A stretch of DNA of 8,348 bases from Bryobacteraceae bacterium (GCA_025350445.1 JANXXV010000471.1:1-8348), one strand, 5' to 3'. Positions 1-6,801 are shown, counted from the stretch's first letter. The notes: a model not told the origin generated them from the sequence alone. Program-made: numbers and translations.

Positions 1-254
1 AGCGTCCGGAACTCTTCCGAAGGCGCCTCGTGCGGCTTCGACATATCGATCAAGTGCGAATCCACCGAAGGCGTGAATGGAACTTCCTTGATCCGGTCAA
101 GCAGATCCCGCGGAAAACTCAGGTCGTCTACTACCGGCGGGGCGATTTCCTCGGCGGCGACAGCGGTACCGCTGGACACAGCCGCCTCTACCGCTCCATC
201 GACCACGGGAGCAGTCTGCCCGGCCCGCCGCAATGCATCATGAACTCGACTCAT
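1..254 (-). CDS. BY-type tyrosine autokinase (CpsD/CapB/ExoP family), N-terminal part only
   Basis: Only the first 84 codons are present; the gene continues beyond the left edge. The protein opens with MSRVHDALRRAGQ and, after a low-complexity Ala/Val/Pro-rich linker (about residues 15-45), reaches HEAPSEEFRTL at the edge. The opening and the EEFRTL motif are typical of the leader and the segment just before the Walker A P-loop in bacterial tyrosine kinases that control exopolysaccharide polymerisation. No membrane segment is visible, so it would be a cytoplasmic kinase that needs a separate Wzz-like activator, which is the gene just upstream. The ATG at 254 is preceded by GGAG with 5 nt spacing (complement at 260-263), and 37 nt separate it from the upstream stop. 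The Walker motifs and the C-terminal tyrosine cluster lie outside the window, so kinase activity is inferred from family resemblance and gene order. Confidence 0.8.
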   Translation of the reverse strand, partial: MSRVHDALRRAGQTAPVVDGAVEAAVSSGTAVAAEEIAPPVVDDLSFPRDLLDRIKEVPFTPSVDSHLIDMSKPHEAPSEEFRT

Positions 255-291
255 AAATTCTCCAGATTAATACCTGCCGTGGACGCCAAAC

Positions 292-1959
292 CTAAATCCG
301 AGTGGTGTAGTAAAAGAAAACAGACCCGGTCATAATGATGATTCCGAGCAAGCAAGCAGTGGACCATGCAAGCCACGCCAATCTCTTTCTGCGCCGCACC
401 ACCAGATCGTTCTCTAGAAGCGGAACACTGCCCAGAATCGTGAGCTGAGTGTAGGCGCGGACATCTTTCAAATTCTTCAGCGAAGCATCCTTCGCCTCAC
501 GGGCGCCCGCAAAGCAAAGACCAAGAATCAAGCCGACTCCGGTGCCAATCGCGATCAGCATGGGACGCTTTGGCTCCGTGGGGGTCTGCGGAAGCGACGC
601 TGGATCCAGCACTTCCAGGCTCTCACCCTGTTGCCGCTTTTCAAGATCTTCGGCAATGGCGGATTGAGACCGCTTGCGATTCAACTCGTCGTACTTCAGC
701 TTGGCAACTTCACGGTCCCGAATGACCTCGGCATACTGCTGCTCGCCGATGGGTTCCGATTCGATGCGCGAACGGATCGCCTTGACGTTTTGCTCGGCGG
801 TGTGCATTTCGTTCACATATTCTTCGGTCTGAATTGCCGTCAGCTTGATCTGCGCTTCCAGCCGCTCAATGACGGCGGTTACGTTTTGCGCGTTGCGGGC
901 GTATTCGGGATCATATCGTTTCACTTCCTTCACCGGTTGCGCCGCTTCGGTCTTTTTAGTTTCCAGGTCTTCTTTTACCAGCCTCTCCCGCGTCTTCTTC
1001 AAGCTCGCGACCTGAATCTCCATCCGGCGAACATCAGGGTAAGTGTCCTTGTAGTGCTCTTTAAGGTTGCCTAGAATCTGTTCGGCTTGAGCAATCTGGG
1101 ACTCATTGAGCAGCAGCTTTTCATTCTTCGCCTGAACCGCAACCTGGTCCGCGGCCGGCTTCAACGAGGTCAGCGCCGTATTTGCCGTTCGCAGCTCGGT
1201 TTCGAGCAGCATCTTCTCCTGACCCACGCGGCTGATGTTGGCGTTGATGTTCGCAATCCGCGCCTCGGCGGCGTTCAACAGAATCTGATTATTCTGCAAT
1301 TGATCCGGCAGCCTGCCCGCATTCACCTGCCGGAACTTGGCTAGGCGATCCTCGATCGCCTCCAACTCCTTCTTGGCGGAATCGGCCTGATCCTTCAGAA
1401 ATTGCGTCGTCAGCACCGATTGCGTAGTACGGTCACGCGTATTCTCAGACATGAAACGGCTCACCAGGTCGGCGGTTACCTTCTGTGCCACGATCCGGTT
1501 CTCGTAGGAAAACGATATAAAAAACGCTGAAACTCCCCGGTTCTGGGCCGTCATGCTGGTGACGCTGCCGATGCGGATGTCCCTCTTCATTTCCTCCACT
1601 ACGTCTTCCATCGGCTTGCGCTGCTTGTCACGCGGATACAAATTGAAAGTGTTAATGATATTGGTCAGATTGCCGCGGCTCAGAATGGTCTGCGCCATCG
1701 AATTGATACGTTGCGACATCTCCATGTTGACGTTCGTGGGTACGTAGGTTTCCGGAACCTGTGGAGGTACCACGCGAATCACCGCCTGCGATATAAACGT
1801 GTCCGGCCACAGAAAGGCCACCACCACGGCAAGCACCAAAGAACAGAAGGCAGGGCCAAGAATCCACGCCTTATGCCGCCGGATGATGTCGATGTAATCT
1901 TCCAGGTCCAGCGCGCGCCGGGAAGCATTTCCATAAGATTCGGTAGATGTTGGCTGCAT
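292..1959 (-). CDS. GumC/Wzz-like polysaccharide co-polymerase (chain-length determinant)
   Basis: This 555-residue inner-membrane protein probably sets exopolysaccharide chain length and bridges the polymerase, the kinase and the Wza-like exporter. The Wzz N-terminal domain starts near residue 18 (DLEDYIDIIRRHKAW), with TM1 at about 32-51. A long periplasmic part follows (52-465), with coiled-coil-rich stretches at about 185-335 and 355-445 and the GumC-type motif YPDVRRMEIQ at 307-316. The proline-rich signature PASLPQTPTEPKRP (453-466) comes just before TM2 (467-486). Unlike a simple Wzz, it continues with a cytoplasmic tail (LKNLKDVRAYT... ILGSVP, about 494-513) and a third hydrophobic segment at 528-551. 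That tail resembles the linker that precedes the kinase domain in fused Wzz-kinases; here the kinase is the next gene. The start lies 12 nt after the wza-like stop, with a modest AAGGG about 8 nt before the ATG. No Walker motif is present. Confidence 0.9.
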   Translation of the reverse strand: MQPTSTESYGNASRRALDLEDYIDIIRRHKAWILGPAFCSLVLAVVVAFLWPDTFISQAVIRVVPPQVPETYVPTNVNMEMSQRINSMAQTILSRGNLTNIINTFNLYPRDKQRKPMEDVVEEMKRDIRIGSVTSMTAQNRGVSAFFISFSYENRIVAQKVTADLVSRFMSENTRDRTTQSVLTTQFLKDQADSAKKELEAIEDRLAKFRQVNAGRLPDQLQNNQILLNAAEARIANINANISRVGQEKMLLETELRTANTALTSLKPAADQVAVQAKNEKLLLNESQIAQAEQILGNLKEHYKDTYPDVRRMEIQVASLKKTRERLVKEDLETKKTEAAQPVKEVKRYDPEYARNAQNVTAVIERLEAQIKLTAIQTEEYVNEMHTAEQNVKAIRSRIESEPIGEQQYAEVIRDREVAKLKYDELNRKRSQSAIAEDLEKRQQGESLEVLDPASLPQTPTEPKRPMLIAIGTGVGLILGLCFAGAREAKDASLKNLKDVRAYTQLTILGSVPLLENDLVVRRRKRLAWLAWSTACLLGIIIMTGSVFFYYTTRI

Positions 1960-1971
1960 AGTTCTTACCCT

Positions 1972-2652
1972 TTACGGAACCACGATGTAGTCGCCGTCTT
2001 TTACCATTATGTTCTGCTCCAGCTTTTTGCCTTTGATCACTTCATTGAAATTAAATTTGATCCGCTCCTGGCCGCGCACGATAGTAATCCTGTTCTTCTT
2101 GGCGAACTCGCGGAAGCCGCCCGCGTTGGTCAGCGCCTCCAGGACCGTCACCGGAATCACCAGCGGGAATATTCCGCTACGGTTCACCTCGCCCGTGATG
2201 TAGTATTTCTTGCTCAGCACCGATTGCAGCGCCACCATCACTTCGGGTTCGCGAATTTGCGCTTTCAGGGCTTCCGTGACGCGGGCCGCCAATTCCACCG
2301 GAGTCAAACCGGAAGCGACGATATCCCCAACCACCGGAAGCGTGAACTTACCATCGGGCCGGACCTGCACCGCGCCCGAAAATTCCGGCTCTTTCCACAC
2401 GCGAATGTACAGCACATCTTCCGGACCGATCCGGTAGGTATTTGGATCCACCGGTGAAGTCATCCCAGCCGAAGCCGCCAACGGATCGACCGGCGCTTTT
2501 CCCTCTTTATCCGCCAGGTTTGGTTTTGTCGCCGGGCCCAGTTCCGGTGCATCTTTCGCAGGTTTGTCTTTTTGCTCCTGAGCCAGAAGCCCGAAAGCGG
2601 CCACAAAAATCAATAGAACTGAGATCGCCATTCGCGTCGTTCCTACTCGCAT
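1972..2652 (-). CDS. Wza-like polysaccharide export protein (Poly_export + SLBB)
   Basis: This is a periplasmic/outer-membrane export component for exopolysaccharide, 226 residues. A signal peptide is clear: basic start, hydrophobic core at about 9-23, likely cleavage after LLA (24). An Ala/Pro/Lys-rich spacer follows to about 65. The Poly_export domain spans about 68-145 (DPNTYRIGPEDVLYIRVW... VRPDGKFTLPVVGDI), then one SLBB domain runs from about 149 to the end (YYITGEVNRSGIFPL). The protein contains no cysteine, so it is not a lipoprotein like E. coli Wza (about 379 residues), and it lacks the second SLBB domain and the C-terminal membrane helix. Families with this short form occur in exosortase-type and acidobacterial EPS loci (general knowledge). 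The ATG at 2652 is preferred over Met8 because GAGGAG lies 5 nt upstream (complement at 2658-2663). It is the first gene of the EPS trio. Confidence 0.9.
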   Translation of the reverse strand: MRVGTTRMAISVLLIFVAAFGLLAQEQKDKPAKDAPELGPATKPNLADKEGKAPVDPLAASAGMTSPVDPNTYRIGPEDVLYIRVWKEPEFSGAVQVRPDGKFTLPVVGDIVASGLTPVELAARVTEALKAQIREPEVMVALQSVLSKKYYITGEVNRSGIFPLVIPVTVLEALTNAGGFREFAKKNRITIVRGQERIKFNFNEVIKGKKLEQNIMVKDGDYIVVP

Positions 2653-2723
2653 CGATACTCCTCATACATTCCAACGGGGCACACGACAATTTCACGGAAA
2701 ATGTTCAATACCCAGTGTACCGC

Positions 2724-2740
2724 AGCCATTCTTATGCCAA
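2724..2740 (-). promoter_or_regulatory. Candidate sigma-54 (-24/-12) promoter for the EPS genes
   Basis: Read on the minus strand, the 17-mer TTGGCATAAGAATGGCT fits the sigma-54 layout YTGGCACG-N4-TTGCW. The six bases of YTGGCA match, four of five match in the -12 block, and the invariant GG and GC are exactly 10 nt apart. It would start transcription near 2713, about 60 nt before the wza-like ATG. No activator gene or binding site is visible in the window. The motif is short, so chance is possible. An overlapping sigma-70 reading (TACACT at 2714-2719) is weaker because the spacing to a -35 is poor. Confidence 0.4.
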
Positions 2741-2770
2741 TTGACCTCAGCGGCAGTGGATTGTTACACC
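2741..2770 (+). promoter_or_regulatory. Candidate sigma-70 promoter for the EVE-domain gene
   Basis: TTGACC at 2741-2746 (-35) is followed by TACACC at 2765-2770 (-10) with an 18-nt spacer; a TG lies just upstream (2762-2763), and TTACAC with 17 nt is an alternative. The start point would be near 2777, leaving a leader of about 17 nt before the GTG at 2794. It lies back to back with the minus-strand sigma-54-like element at 2724-2740, so the two polymerase footprints would overlap. Confidence 0.45.
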
Positions 2771-2793
2771 GCAACTTCATTAAGATCTATCTT

Positions 2794-3204
2794 GTGAACT
2801 ACTTCCTTGCAAAATCCGAGCCGCTGGTCTATTCCATCTCCGACCTGAAACGCGACAAAACAACTACCTGGGACGGGATCAAGAGTCCGCAAGCCTTGCA
2901 GTCGGTTCGCGCCATGCGGCCTAAGGATCGTGTCTTCATTTACCATAGCGGCGGAGAATCCAGGATTGTGGGGATCGCCGAGGTGATCGGCGAACCACGC
3001 TCCGACCCCAACGAGCCGAAATCGGCAGTTGTCGACCTCCGTTTTCTCCACATCCTGGAGCCACCCACGACACTTGCCGACGTGAAAACCAGTAATCTAT
3101 TTAACGATTGGGCGTTGGTCCGGCAGAGCCGGCTCTCCACCATGCCGATGCCCGCAAACGCCGTCGCCTGGATGAAGAAACGCTATCCCAAACTCCGCCT
3201 TTGA
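2794..3204 (+). CDS. EVE-domain protein (PUA/YTH-like fold, THYN1-type)
   Basis: This 136-residue single-domain protein begins (V/M)NYFLAKSEP-VYSISDLKRD and continues with TTWDGI, VFIYHSG, RIVGIAEVIG and RQSRLSTMPM, which together match the EVE domain over its full length. EVE proteins are small cytoplasmic folds related to PUA and YTH domains and are thought to bind modified bases in DNA or RNA; the Trp in WDG is part of the conserved pocket region. The GTG at 2794 is chosen because homologues begin at this NYxLxKSEP motif, and because a promoter-like element at 2741-2770 lies inside the extension that an upstream in-frame ATG at 2701 would add. No strong Shine-Dalgarno is seen. The gene stands alone: divergent from the EPS genes, convergent with maf. 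No restriction or modification partner is adjacent, so its target is unknown. Confidence 0.88.
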   Translation: MNYFLAKSEPLVYSISDLKRDKTTTWDGIKSPQALQSVRAMRPKDRVFIYHSGGESRIVGIAEVIGEPRSDPNEPKSAVVDLRFLHILEPPTTLADVKTSNLFNDWALVRQSRLSTMPMPANAVAWMKKRYPKLRL

Positions 3205-3239
3205 ACACCTGCCTCAGAGACAGACATTCCTCCTCGCTA

Positions 3240-3821
3240 TTACATCGGCAGAATTCTTCGGGGCATTAATCCAGCGCCGATTTGCTTCAGGTGCCGGTAG
3301 ACCAGGGAGACCGGCAGGCCCACTACGTTAAAATAGCAGCCATCGATGCGCTCGATGAATTTCGCGGCCAGTCCCTGAATCGCGTAGGCGCCGGCTTTGT
3401 CCATCGGCTCGCCGCTGCGCACATAGTCCTCGATTTCGGCGTGCGATAGCGGCGCGAACCGCACTGCGGTTTCGGCTGAATCGCAAACCTGTCCTCCCTG
3501 GTAGCGCAGGCAGATGCCGGTAATCACGCGGTGTTCCATGCCGGACAAACTCGTCAGCATCTCCGTCGCATGGGCGGCGTCCCGGGGCTTCTCCATGACC
3601 TGCTCACCCAGCACCACTACCGTATCGGCGCCGAGCACAATCTCGCCGCACTCCCACGGCACGGCAGACGCTTTGGCGCTGGCCAGCCGGCGAACGTAAG
3701 CATCGGCGTGCTCACCGGCCAGGCGCTCCTCGGGAACTCCGGAGACACGGACGGACAGCTCGAAGCCGGCACGTTCCAGAATCTCCCGCCTGCGGGGCGA
3801 CTGCGATGCAAGTACGAGCAT
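3240..3821 (-). CDS. maf: Maf/YhdE-type nucleoside triphosphate pyrophosphatase
   Basis: This 193-residue cytoplasmic enzyme of the Maf family hydrolyses nucleoside triphosphates (dTTP, UTP and modified pyrimidine nucleotides in YhdE-type members) to monophosphate and pyrophosphate, a house-cleaning role. Family motifs are intact: LASQSPRRREIL (4-15), the catalytic-Asp motif GADTVVVL (64-71, Asp66), EKPRDAAHATEMLTSLSG (77-94), HRVITG (97-102), and DKAGAYAIQGLAAKFIERI (141-159) followed by GCYFNVVGLPV. The length is usual. The AGGA about 8 nt before the ATG at 3821 supports the start. The gene converges on the EVE gene with 35 nt between stops and no clear hairpin there. It diverges from the dciA-like gene across about 130 nt that hold a palindrome. 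Substrate choice within the family is inferred from the overall YhdE-like motif set, not proven. Confidence 0.94.
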   Translation of the reverse strand: MLVLASQSPRRREILERAGFELSVRVSGVPEERLAGEHADAYVRRLASAKASAVPWECGEIVLGADTVVVLGEQVMEKPRDAAHATEMLTSLSGMEHRVITGICLRYQGGQVCDSAETAVRFAPLSHAEIEDYVRSGEPMDKAGAYAIQGLAAKFIERIDGCYFNVVGLPVSLVYRHLKQIGAGLMPRRILPM

Positions 3822-3865
3822 CTTCGCATCCTAACGTAATTCGGAATGGACGGCACACCCTCGGC

Positions 3866-3883
3866 GCGGACCAAGGGGTCCGC
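3866..3883. repeat. Perfect inverted repeat between maf and the dciA-like gene
   Basis: Arms GCGGACC (3866-3872) and GGTCCGC (3877-3883) flank a 4-nt AAGG loop. It sits in the divergent maf/dciA gap, about 45-60 nt upstream of the predicted dciA-operon start point. It could be an operator for a dimeric regulator, or a hairpin in a maf leader transcript. There is no T tract on either strand, so it is not an obvious terminator. Confidence 0.5.
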
Positions 3884-3913
3884 CGCGACAGTAATGTACC
3901 CGCCCGGAACGGA

Positions 3914-3922
3914 TGCTACACT
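3914..3922 (+). promoter_or_regulatory. Candidate extended -10 promoter for dciA-gatC-gatA
   Basis: TGC-TACACT forms an extended -10 element (TGn plus a hexamer matching TATAAT in four of six positions). No good -35 is seen 17 nt upstream, as allowed for extended -10 promoters. Transcription would start near 3929, about 21 nt before the ATG at 3950. Confidence 0.35.
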
Positions 3923-3949
3923 GAATCTCGAATATCACCTGAGATAACT

Positions 3950-4327
3950 ATGGAACGCGCCGGCCGGGTAGTGGGAAAACTGAAAGTTACAACCGACGAG
4001 CAGTTGGCTCAGGCGGCTTGGGCGCAAGCCGTAGGTAAGAGGATCGCAGGCCACACCGGCAATGTTTCGCTGGTGCGGGAGCGCCTGGTTGTGGAAGTGG
4101 AAGACGCAATCTGGCAGCGCCAGCTCTTTACGCTTCGGGGTCAGATTCTGCGCCGGATCGAACAGGTAATGGGGCGCAATATCGTTCAGGAGCTGGAGTT
4201 CCGCATTGCGATTCCGCGGCGTGCGCCGCAGCGCGAGGAACGGATATCGGCGGACGACGCGGACGCCATCAAAGACCCGCTGCTGCGCAATCTCTACAAA
4301 GCTTCCAGGAAAAGGGCTATCGCTTGA
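3950..4327 (+). CDS. dciA: DUF721 protein, DciA-like (helicase-loader family)
   Basis: This 125-residue protein carries a DUF721 domain at about residues 12-90. The diagnostic pattern is AWAQAVGKRIAGHTGNVSLVRERLVVEVEDA-IWQRQL split across 23-60, then RGQILRRIEQVMG and an ELEFRI strand. DciA members of this family interact with the replicative helicase DnaB and help place it on DNA in bacteria that lack DnaC/DnaI; many DUF721 proteins are untested. The tail (about 88-125) is charged and ends in a basic RKRAIA stretch. The ATG at 3950 is chosen because the domain starts soon after it; an in-frame ATG at 3806 would run back through the intergenic region into maf. The stop overlaps the gatC TTG start, which implies translational coupling. 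The helicase-loader role is inferred from family membership; the symbol is tentative. Confidence 0.82.
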   Translation: MERAGRVVGKLKVTTDEQLAQAAWAQAVGKRIAGHTGNVSLVRERLVVEVEDAIWQRQLFTLRGQILRRIEQVMGRNIVQELEFRIAIPRRAPQREERISADDADAIKDPLLRNLYKASRKRAIA

Positions 4328-4623
4328 AAATAACTGAAAAAGAGGTCCGGAAGGTGGCCAGCCTCGGAAATTTGACGCTCACCGACGACGAGGTAGCGCG
4401 GCTTTCCCACGACATGGACGAAATCCTGACACACATCGATAAGCTGAACGAGCTGGATACCACCGGCGTAGAGCCGATGGCGCAGGTGCTCTACGATGCC
4501 GAAGAGACCGCGACACTCCGCGGGGACCTTGAGCGCCCCCCGCTTGGCAGCGCGGTCGCGATGGCAAACGCGCCGCTTTCCGGCAACGGCTACTACAAAG
4601 TTCCGCTGGTGATCGAACGGTAA
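4324..4623 (+). CDS. gatC: Asp/Glu-tRNA(Asn/Gln) amidotransferase subunit C
   Basis: This 99-residue subunit C of the GatCAB amidotransferase wraps around and stabilises GatA and GatB. The complex converts Glu-tRNA(Gln) and Asp-tRNA(Asn) to the amidated forms in the cytoplasm. The family pattern is complete: KEVRKVASLGNLTLTDDEV, DEILTHIDKLNELDTTGVEPM (residues about 32-52), and the C-terminal NAPLSGNGYYKVPLVIE. The length is typical. The start is TTG, which forms a TTGA overlap with the stop of the preceding gene; an AGGAAAAGG purine stretch about 10 nt upstream can serve as ribosome binding site. An ATG alternative does not exist before the conserved region. gatA follows after 11 nt. gatB is not in the window and must be elsewhere. 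Confidence 0.95.
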   Translation: MKITEKEVRKVASLGNLTLTDDEVARLSHDMDEILTHIDKLNELDTTGVEPMAQVLYDAEETATLRGDLERPPLGSAVAMANAPLSGNGYYKVPLVIER

Positions 4624-4634
4624 GAACTCCCGAC

Positions 4635-6077
4635 ATGGATATTGCTTCTCTCACGATTGAACAGATCAGGACCGGCTTGTCGGCGCGGACATTCAGCGCC
4701 ACCGAGCTTGCCACCGAGGCGCTGCGGTTTGCCGAATCGGAAAACCCGAAGACCAACGCCATGCTGCGCTTTTCTCCGGAGCGCGCTCTGGCGGCGGCGA
4801 AAAGAGTGGACGATCAAATTTCCGCCGGTGAACCGCTGGGCCCGCTGGCGGGCGTGCCCATCGCGGTGAAAGACGTGATCTCCACCAAAGGCATCCGGAC
4901 AACTTGCGGATCGAAATTATTGGAGAAGTACGTTCCGCCCTACGACGCCACCGCGGTCATCCGGCTGGAGCAGGCGGGCGGCGTGATTCTAGGCAAGGCG
5001 AATTGCGACGAGTTTGCCATGGGATCGTCCAACGAGAACTCGGCCTACGGGCCGGTCCGAAACCCGGTGGCGCTGGACCGCGTGCCGGGTGGATCGAGCG
5101 GCGGCTCGGCGGCCAGCGTGGCCCAAGGCACTTCAGTGGTTTCACTCGGCTCGGACACAGGCGGCTCCATTCGCCAGCCCGCTTCCTTTTGCGGAGTTGT
5201 CGGCGTCACGCCCACCTACGGCCGCGTCTCGCGCTACGGCCTGGTGGCGTTTGCCAGTTCACTGGATCACATCGGTCCGTTTGCACGCAACGTACGCGAC
5301 GCGGCTACCCTGCTTGGCGCGATTGCCGGACACGACGGAAACGACGCGACCTCGGCCACAGCTCCGGTGCCGGACTTCGCCGCGCTGCTGGACGGCAATG
5401 TGAAGGGAATGAAAATCGGCCTCCCCAAGGAATATTTCAAGGGACTGGCCAGTGAGACCGGTGACCTGATTGCCAAGGGCGTGGATGTGCTGCGGAAGCT
5501 GGGCTGCGAGGTGCGCGAGGTAACGCTGCCCGCTACCGATTACGCCATCGCCTGTTACTACATCATCTGCACGGCCGAGGCAAGTTCCAATCTGGCGCGA
5601 TACGATGGCGTTCGCTATACCACCCGATCGGAATCCTCGCCAACGCTCATCGACATGTACCGCAACACCCGCGGCGAAGGTTTCGGCGCTGAGTGCAAAC
5701 GGCGCATCATGCTTGGCACGTATGTATTGAGCGCCGGGTACTACGATGCATACTATTTGAAGGCGCAAAAAGTGCGGGCGCTGATTGCCCGCGATTTCGC
5801 GCGGGCGTTCACTGAGGTGGATGCCATCATCGCGCCTGTCTCGCCCTTCCCCGCCTTCCGGCTCGGTGAGAAACTAAACGATCCGATGGAAATGTACCTC
5901 TCCGATATCTACACCATCACCGGAGATCTGGCGGGTATTCCCTGCATGAGCGTGCCTTGCGGAAACACAGCGGCGGGGCTGCCGGTGGGCATGCAGATAC
6001 TGACTAAGCATTTCGACGAGACCGGAATGTTCCGGCTGGCCGAAGCGTTTGAAAAAGTCGGCGGCGTTACAGCGTAA
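4635..6077 (+). CDS. gatA: Asp/Glu-tRNA(Asn/Gln) amidotransferase subunit A
   Basis: This 480-residue catalytic amidase subunit releases ammonia from glutamine and channels it to GatB for tRNA-dependent amidation. The amidase signature is intact, with the Ser-cisSer-Lys triad at Lys79 (GVPIAVKD), Ser154 ([11 protein letters not shown], 151-161) and Ser178 ([15 protein letters not shown], 173-187). These are the same numbers as in the well-studied S. aureus GatA, so the start and N-terminus fit. Other conserved blocks are [15 protein letters not shown] (118-132), [22 protein letters not shown] and [19 protein letters not shown] near the C-terminus. The length is usual. It starts 11 nt after gatC without a strong Shine-Dalgarno, consistent with coupled translation. 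In many genomes gatB follows; here sodA does, so the complex depends on a distant gatB. Confidence 0.97.
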   Translation: MDIASLTIEQIRTGLSARTFSATELATEALRFAESENPKTNAMLRFSPERALAAAKRVDDQISAGEPLGPLAGVPIAVKDVISTKGIRTTCGSKLLEKYVPPYDATAVIRLEQAGGVILGKANCDEFAMGSSNENSAYGPVRNPVALDRVPGGSSGGSAASVAQGTSVVSLGSDTGGSIRQPASFCGVVGVTPTYGRVSRYGLVAFASSLDHIGPFARNVRDAATLLGAIAGHDGNDATSATAPVPDFAALLDGNVKGMKIGLPKEYFKGLASETGDLIAKGVDVLRKLGCEVREVTLPATDYAIACYYIICTAEASSNLARYDGVRYTTRSESSPTLIDMYRNTRGEGFGAECKRRIMLGTYVLSAGYYDAYYLKAQKVRALIARDFARAFTEVDAIIAPVSPFPAFRLGEKLNDPMEMYLSDIYTITGDLAGIPCMSVPCGNTAAGLPVGMQILTKHFDETGMFRLAEAFEKVGGVTA

Positions 6078-6084
6078 CAGTCGC

Positions 6085-6090
6085 TATAAT
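6085..6090 (+). promoter_or_regulatory. TATAAT -10 hexamer just before sodA (possible leaderless promoter)
   Basis: A perfect TATAAT lies in the 22-nt gap between gatA and sodA and ends 9 nt before the sodA ATG. Transcription from it would start at about 6097-6100, on or next to the start codon, giving a leaderless or near-leaderless message. No Shine-Dalgarno precedes the ATG. The -35 region at 17-nt spacing is poor; GTTACA (6066-6071) is too close. Confidence 0.4.
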
Positions 6091-6099
6091 GGCTGTACC

Positions 6100-6714
6100 A
6101 TGGCATTTACTTTACCTTCGCTCCCGTATCCCACTGACGCGCTCGTACCTCACATCGACAAATTGACGATGGAGATTCATCATGGCAAGCACCACAATGC
6201 CTACGTGACGAACTTGAACAAGGCGCTGGAATCCGCGCCTGAACTGGCCGGCAAAACTTTGGAAGAACTGCTGGCTCACAATTGCGCGATCGTCCCGGAA
6301 GCCATCCGCACGGCAGTCCGTAACAACGGCGGCGGACACAGTAACCACTCTTTGTTCTGGACGATTCTTGGACCGAATGCGGGCGGGGCGCCTACGGGCG
6401 AACTCTCGGCGGCGATCATCGACACCTTCGGCAGCTTTGACGAATTCAAGACGAAGTTCAACGCCGCGGCGACGACGCGATTCGGATCCGGCTGGGCATG
6501 GTTGACGCGCGATGGCGCGGGAAAGCTGGAGATCGGTTCCTCGGCGAACCAGGATTCTCCCATTATGGAAGCGAAGTATCCGGTGATTGGATTGGATGTC
6601 TGGGAGCACGCGTATTACCTGAACTACCAGAACCGCCGCCCCGACTATATCAGCGCCTGGTGGAATGTGGTGAATTGGCAGGAAGCCGGGAAACGCTTCA
6701 CTTCAGGTAAGTAA
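6100..6714 (+). CDS. sodA: Superoxide dismutase, Mn/Fe family (Mn-type signature)
   Basis: This 204-residue cytosolic enzyme dismutates superoxide to oxygen and hydrogen peroxide; no signal peptide is present. The metal ligands are all visible: His27 ([12 protein letters not shown]), His83 ([11 protein letters not shown], 77-87), Asp166 and His170 ([20 protein letters not shown]). A Gly rather than Gln at the active-site loop before NHSLFW, together with Gln151 in SANQDSP, is the pattern of manganese enzymes, while iron types carry Gln near residue 70. Metal use is inferred; cambialistic members exist. The ATG at 6100 begins [18 protein letters not shown], the normal family N-terminus; an in-frame ATG at 6049 would add 17 residues overlapping gatA and is rejected. 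It follows gatA by 22 nt and probably shares that transcript besides having its own -10 element. Confidence 0.96.
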   Translation: MAFTLPSLPYPTDALVPHIDKLTMEIHHGKHHNAYVTNLNKALESAPELAGKTLEELLAHNCAIVPEAIRTAVRNNGGGHSNHSLFWTILGPNAGGAPTGELSAAIIDTFGSFDEFKTKFNAAATTRFGSGWAWLTRDGAGKLEIGSSANQDSPIMEAKYPVIGLDVWEHAYYLNYQNRRPDYISAWWNVVNWQEAGKRFTSGK

Positions 6715-6728
6715 CCTTCAAAGTTGTT

Positions 6729-6750
6729 GGGCAGGCTTTCGGGCCTGCCT
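6729..6750 (+). terminator. Hairpin 15 nt downstream of sodA
   Basis: Arms GGCAGGC (6730-6736) and GCCTGCC (6743-6749) pair perfectly around a TTTCGG loop, with one further G-T pair. The tract that follows (TCCCTCT) is pyrimidine-rich but has no run of T, so it is at best an imperfect intrinsic terminator or a 3' end stabiliser. Confidence 0.45.
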
Positions 6751-6801
6751 CCCTCTACACGCTTTGAATTTGTTCATTTCCTTCTGAAGTACCCGAGCAA
6801 A

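Noticed and set aside
1711..2457. 248-codon open frame on the plus strand
   Set aside because: It spans antisense to the Wzz-like and Wza-like genes, crosses their junction, is rich in His/Arg as GC-rich shadows are, and has no recognisable domain.
3205..3239. Possible terminator between the convergent EVE and maf genes
   Set aside because: No stable inverted repeat is visible in the 35-nt gap.
3806..3949. Longer dciA start at 3806
   Set aside because: The extension runs through the intergenic palindrome and into maf; the family domain starts just after the ATG at 3950.
5259..5768. 169-codon open frame antisense to gatA, and the 4904-5455 frame inside it
   Set aside because: gatA is complete and strongly conserved; these frames have shadow-like composition and no domain.
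6049..6099. Longer sodA start at 6049
   Set aside because: It adds 17 residues overlapping gatA and upstream of the family's normal N-terminus.
6112..6609. 165-codon open frame antisense to sodA
   Set aside because: Shadow of a full-length superoxide dismutase; no motif or ribosome site.
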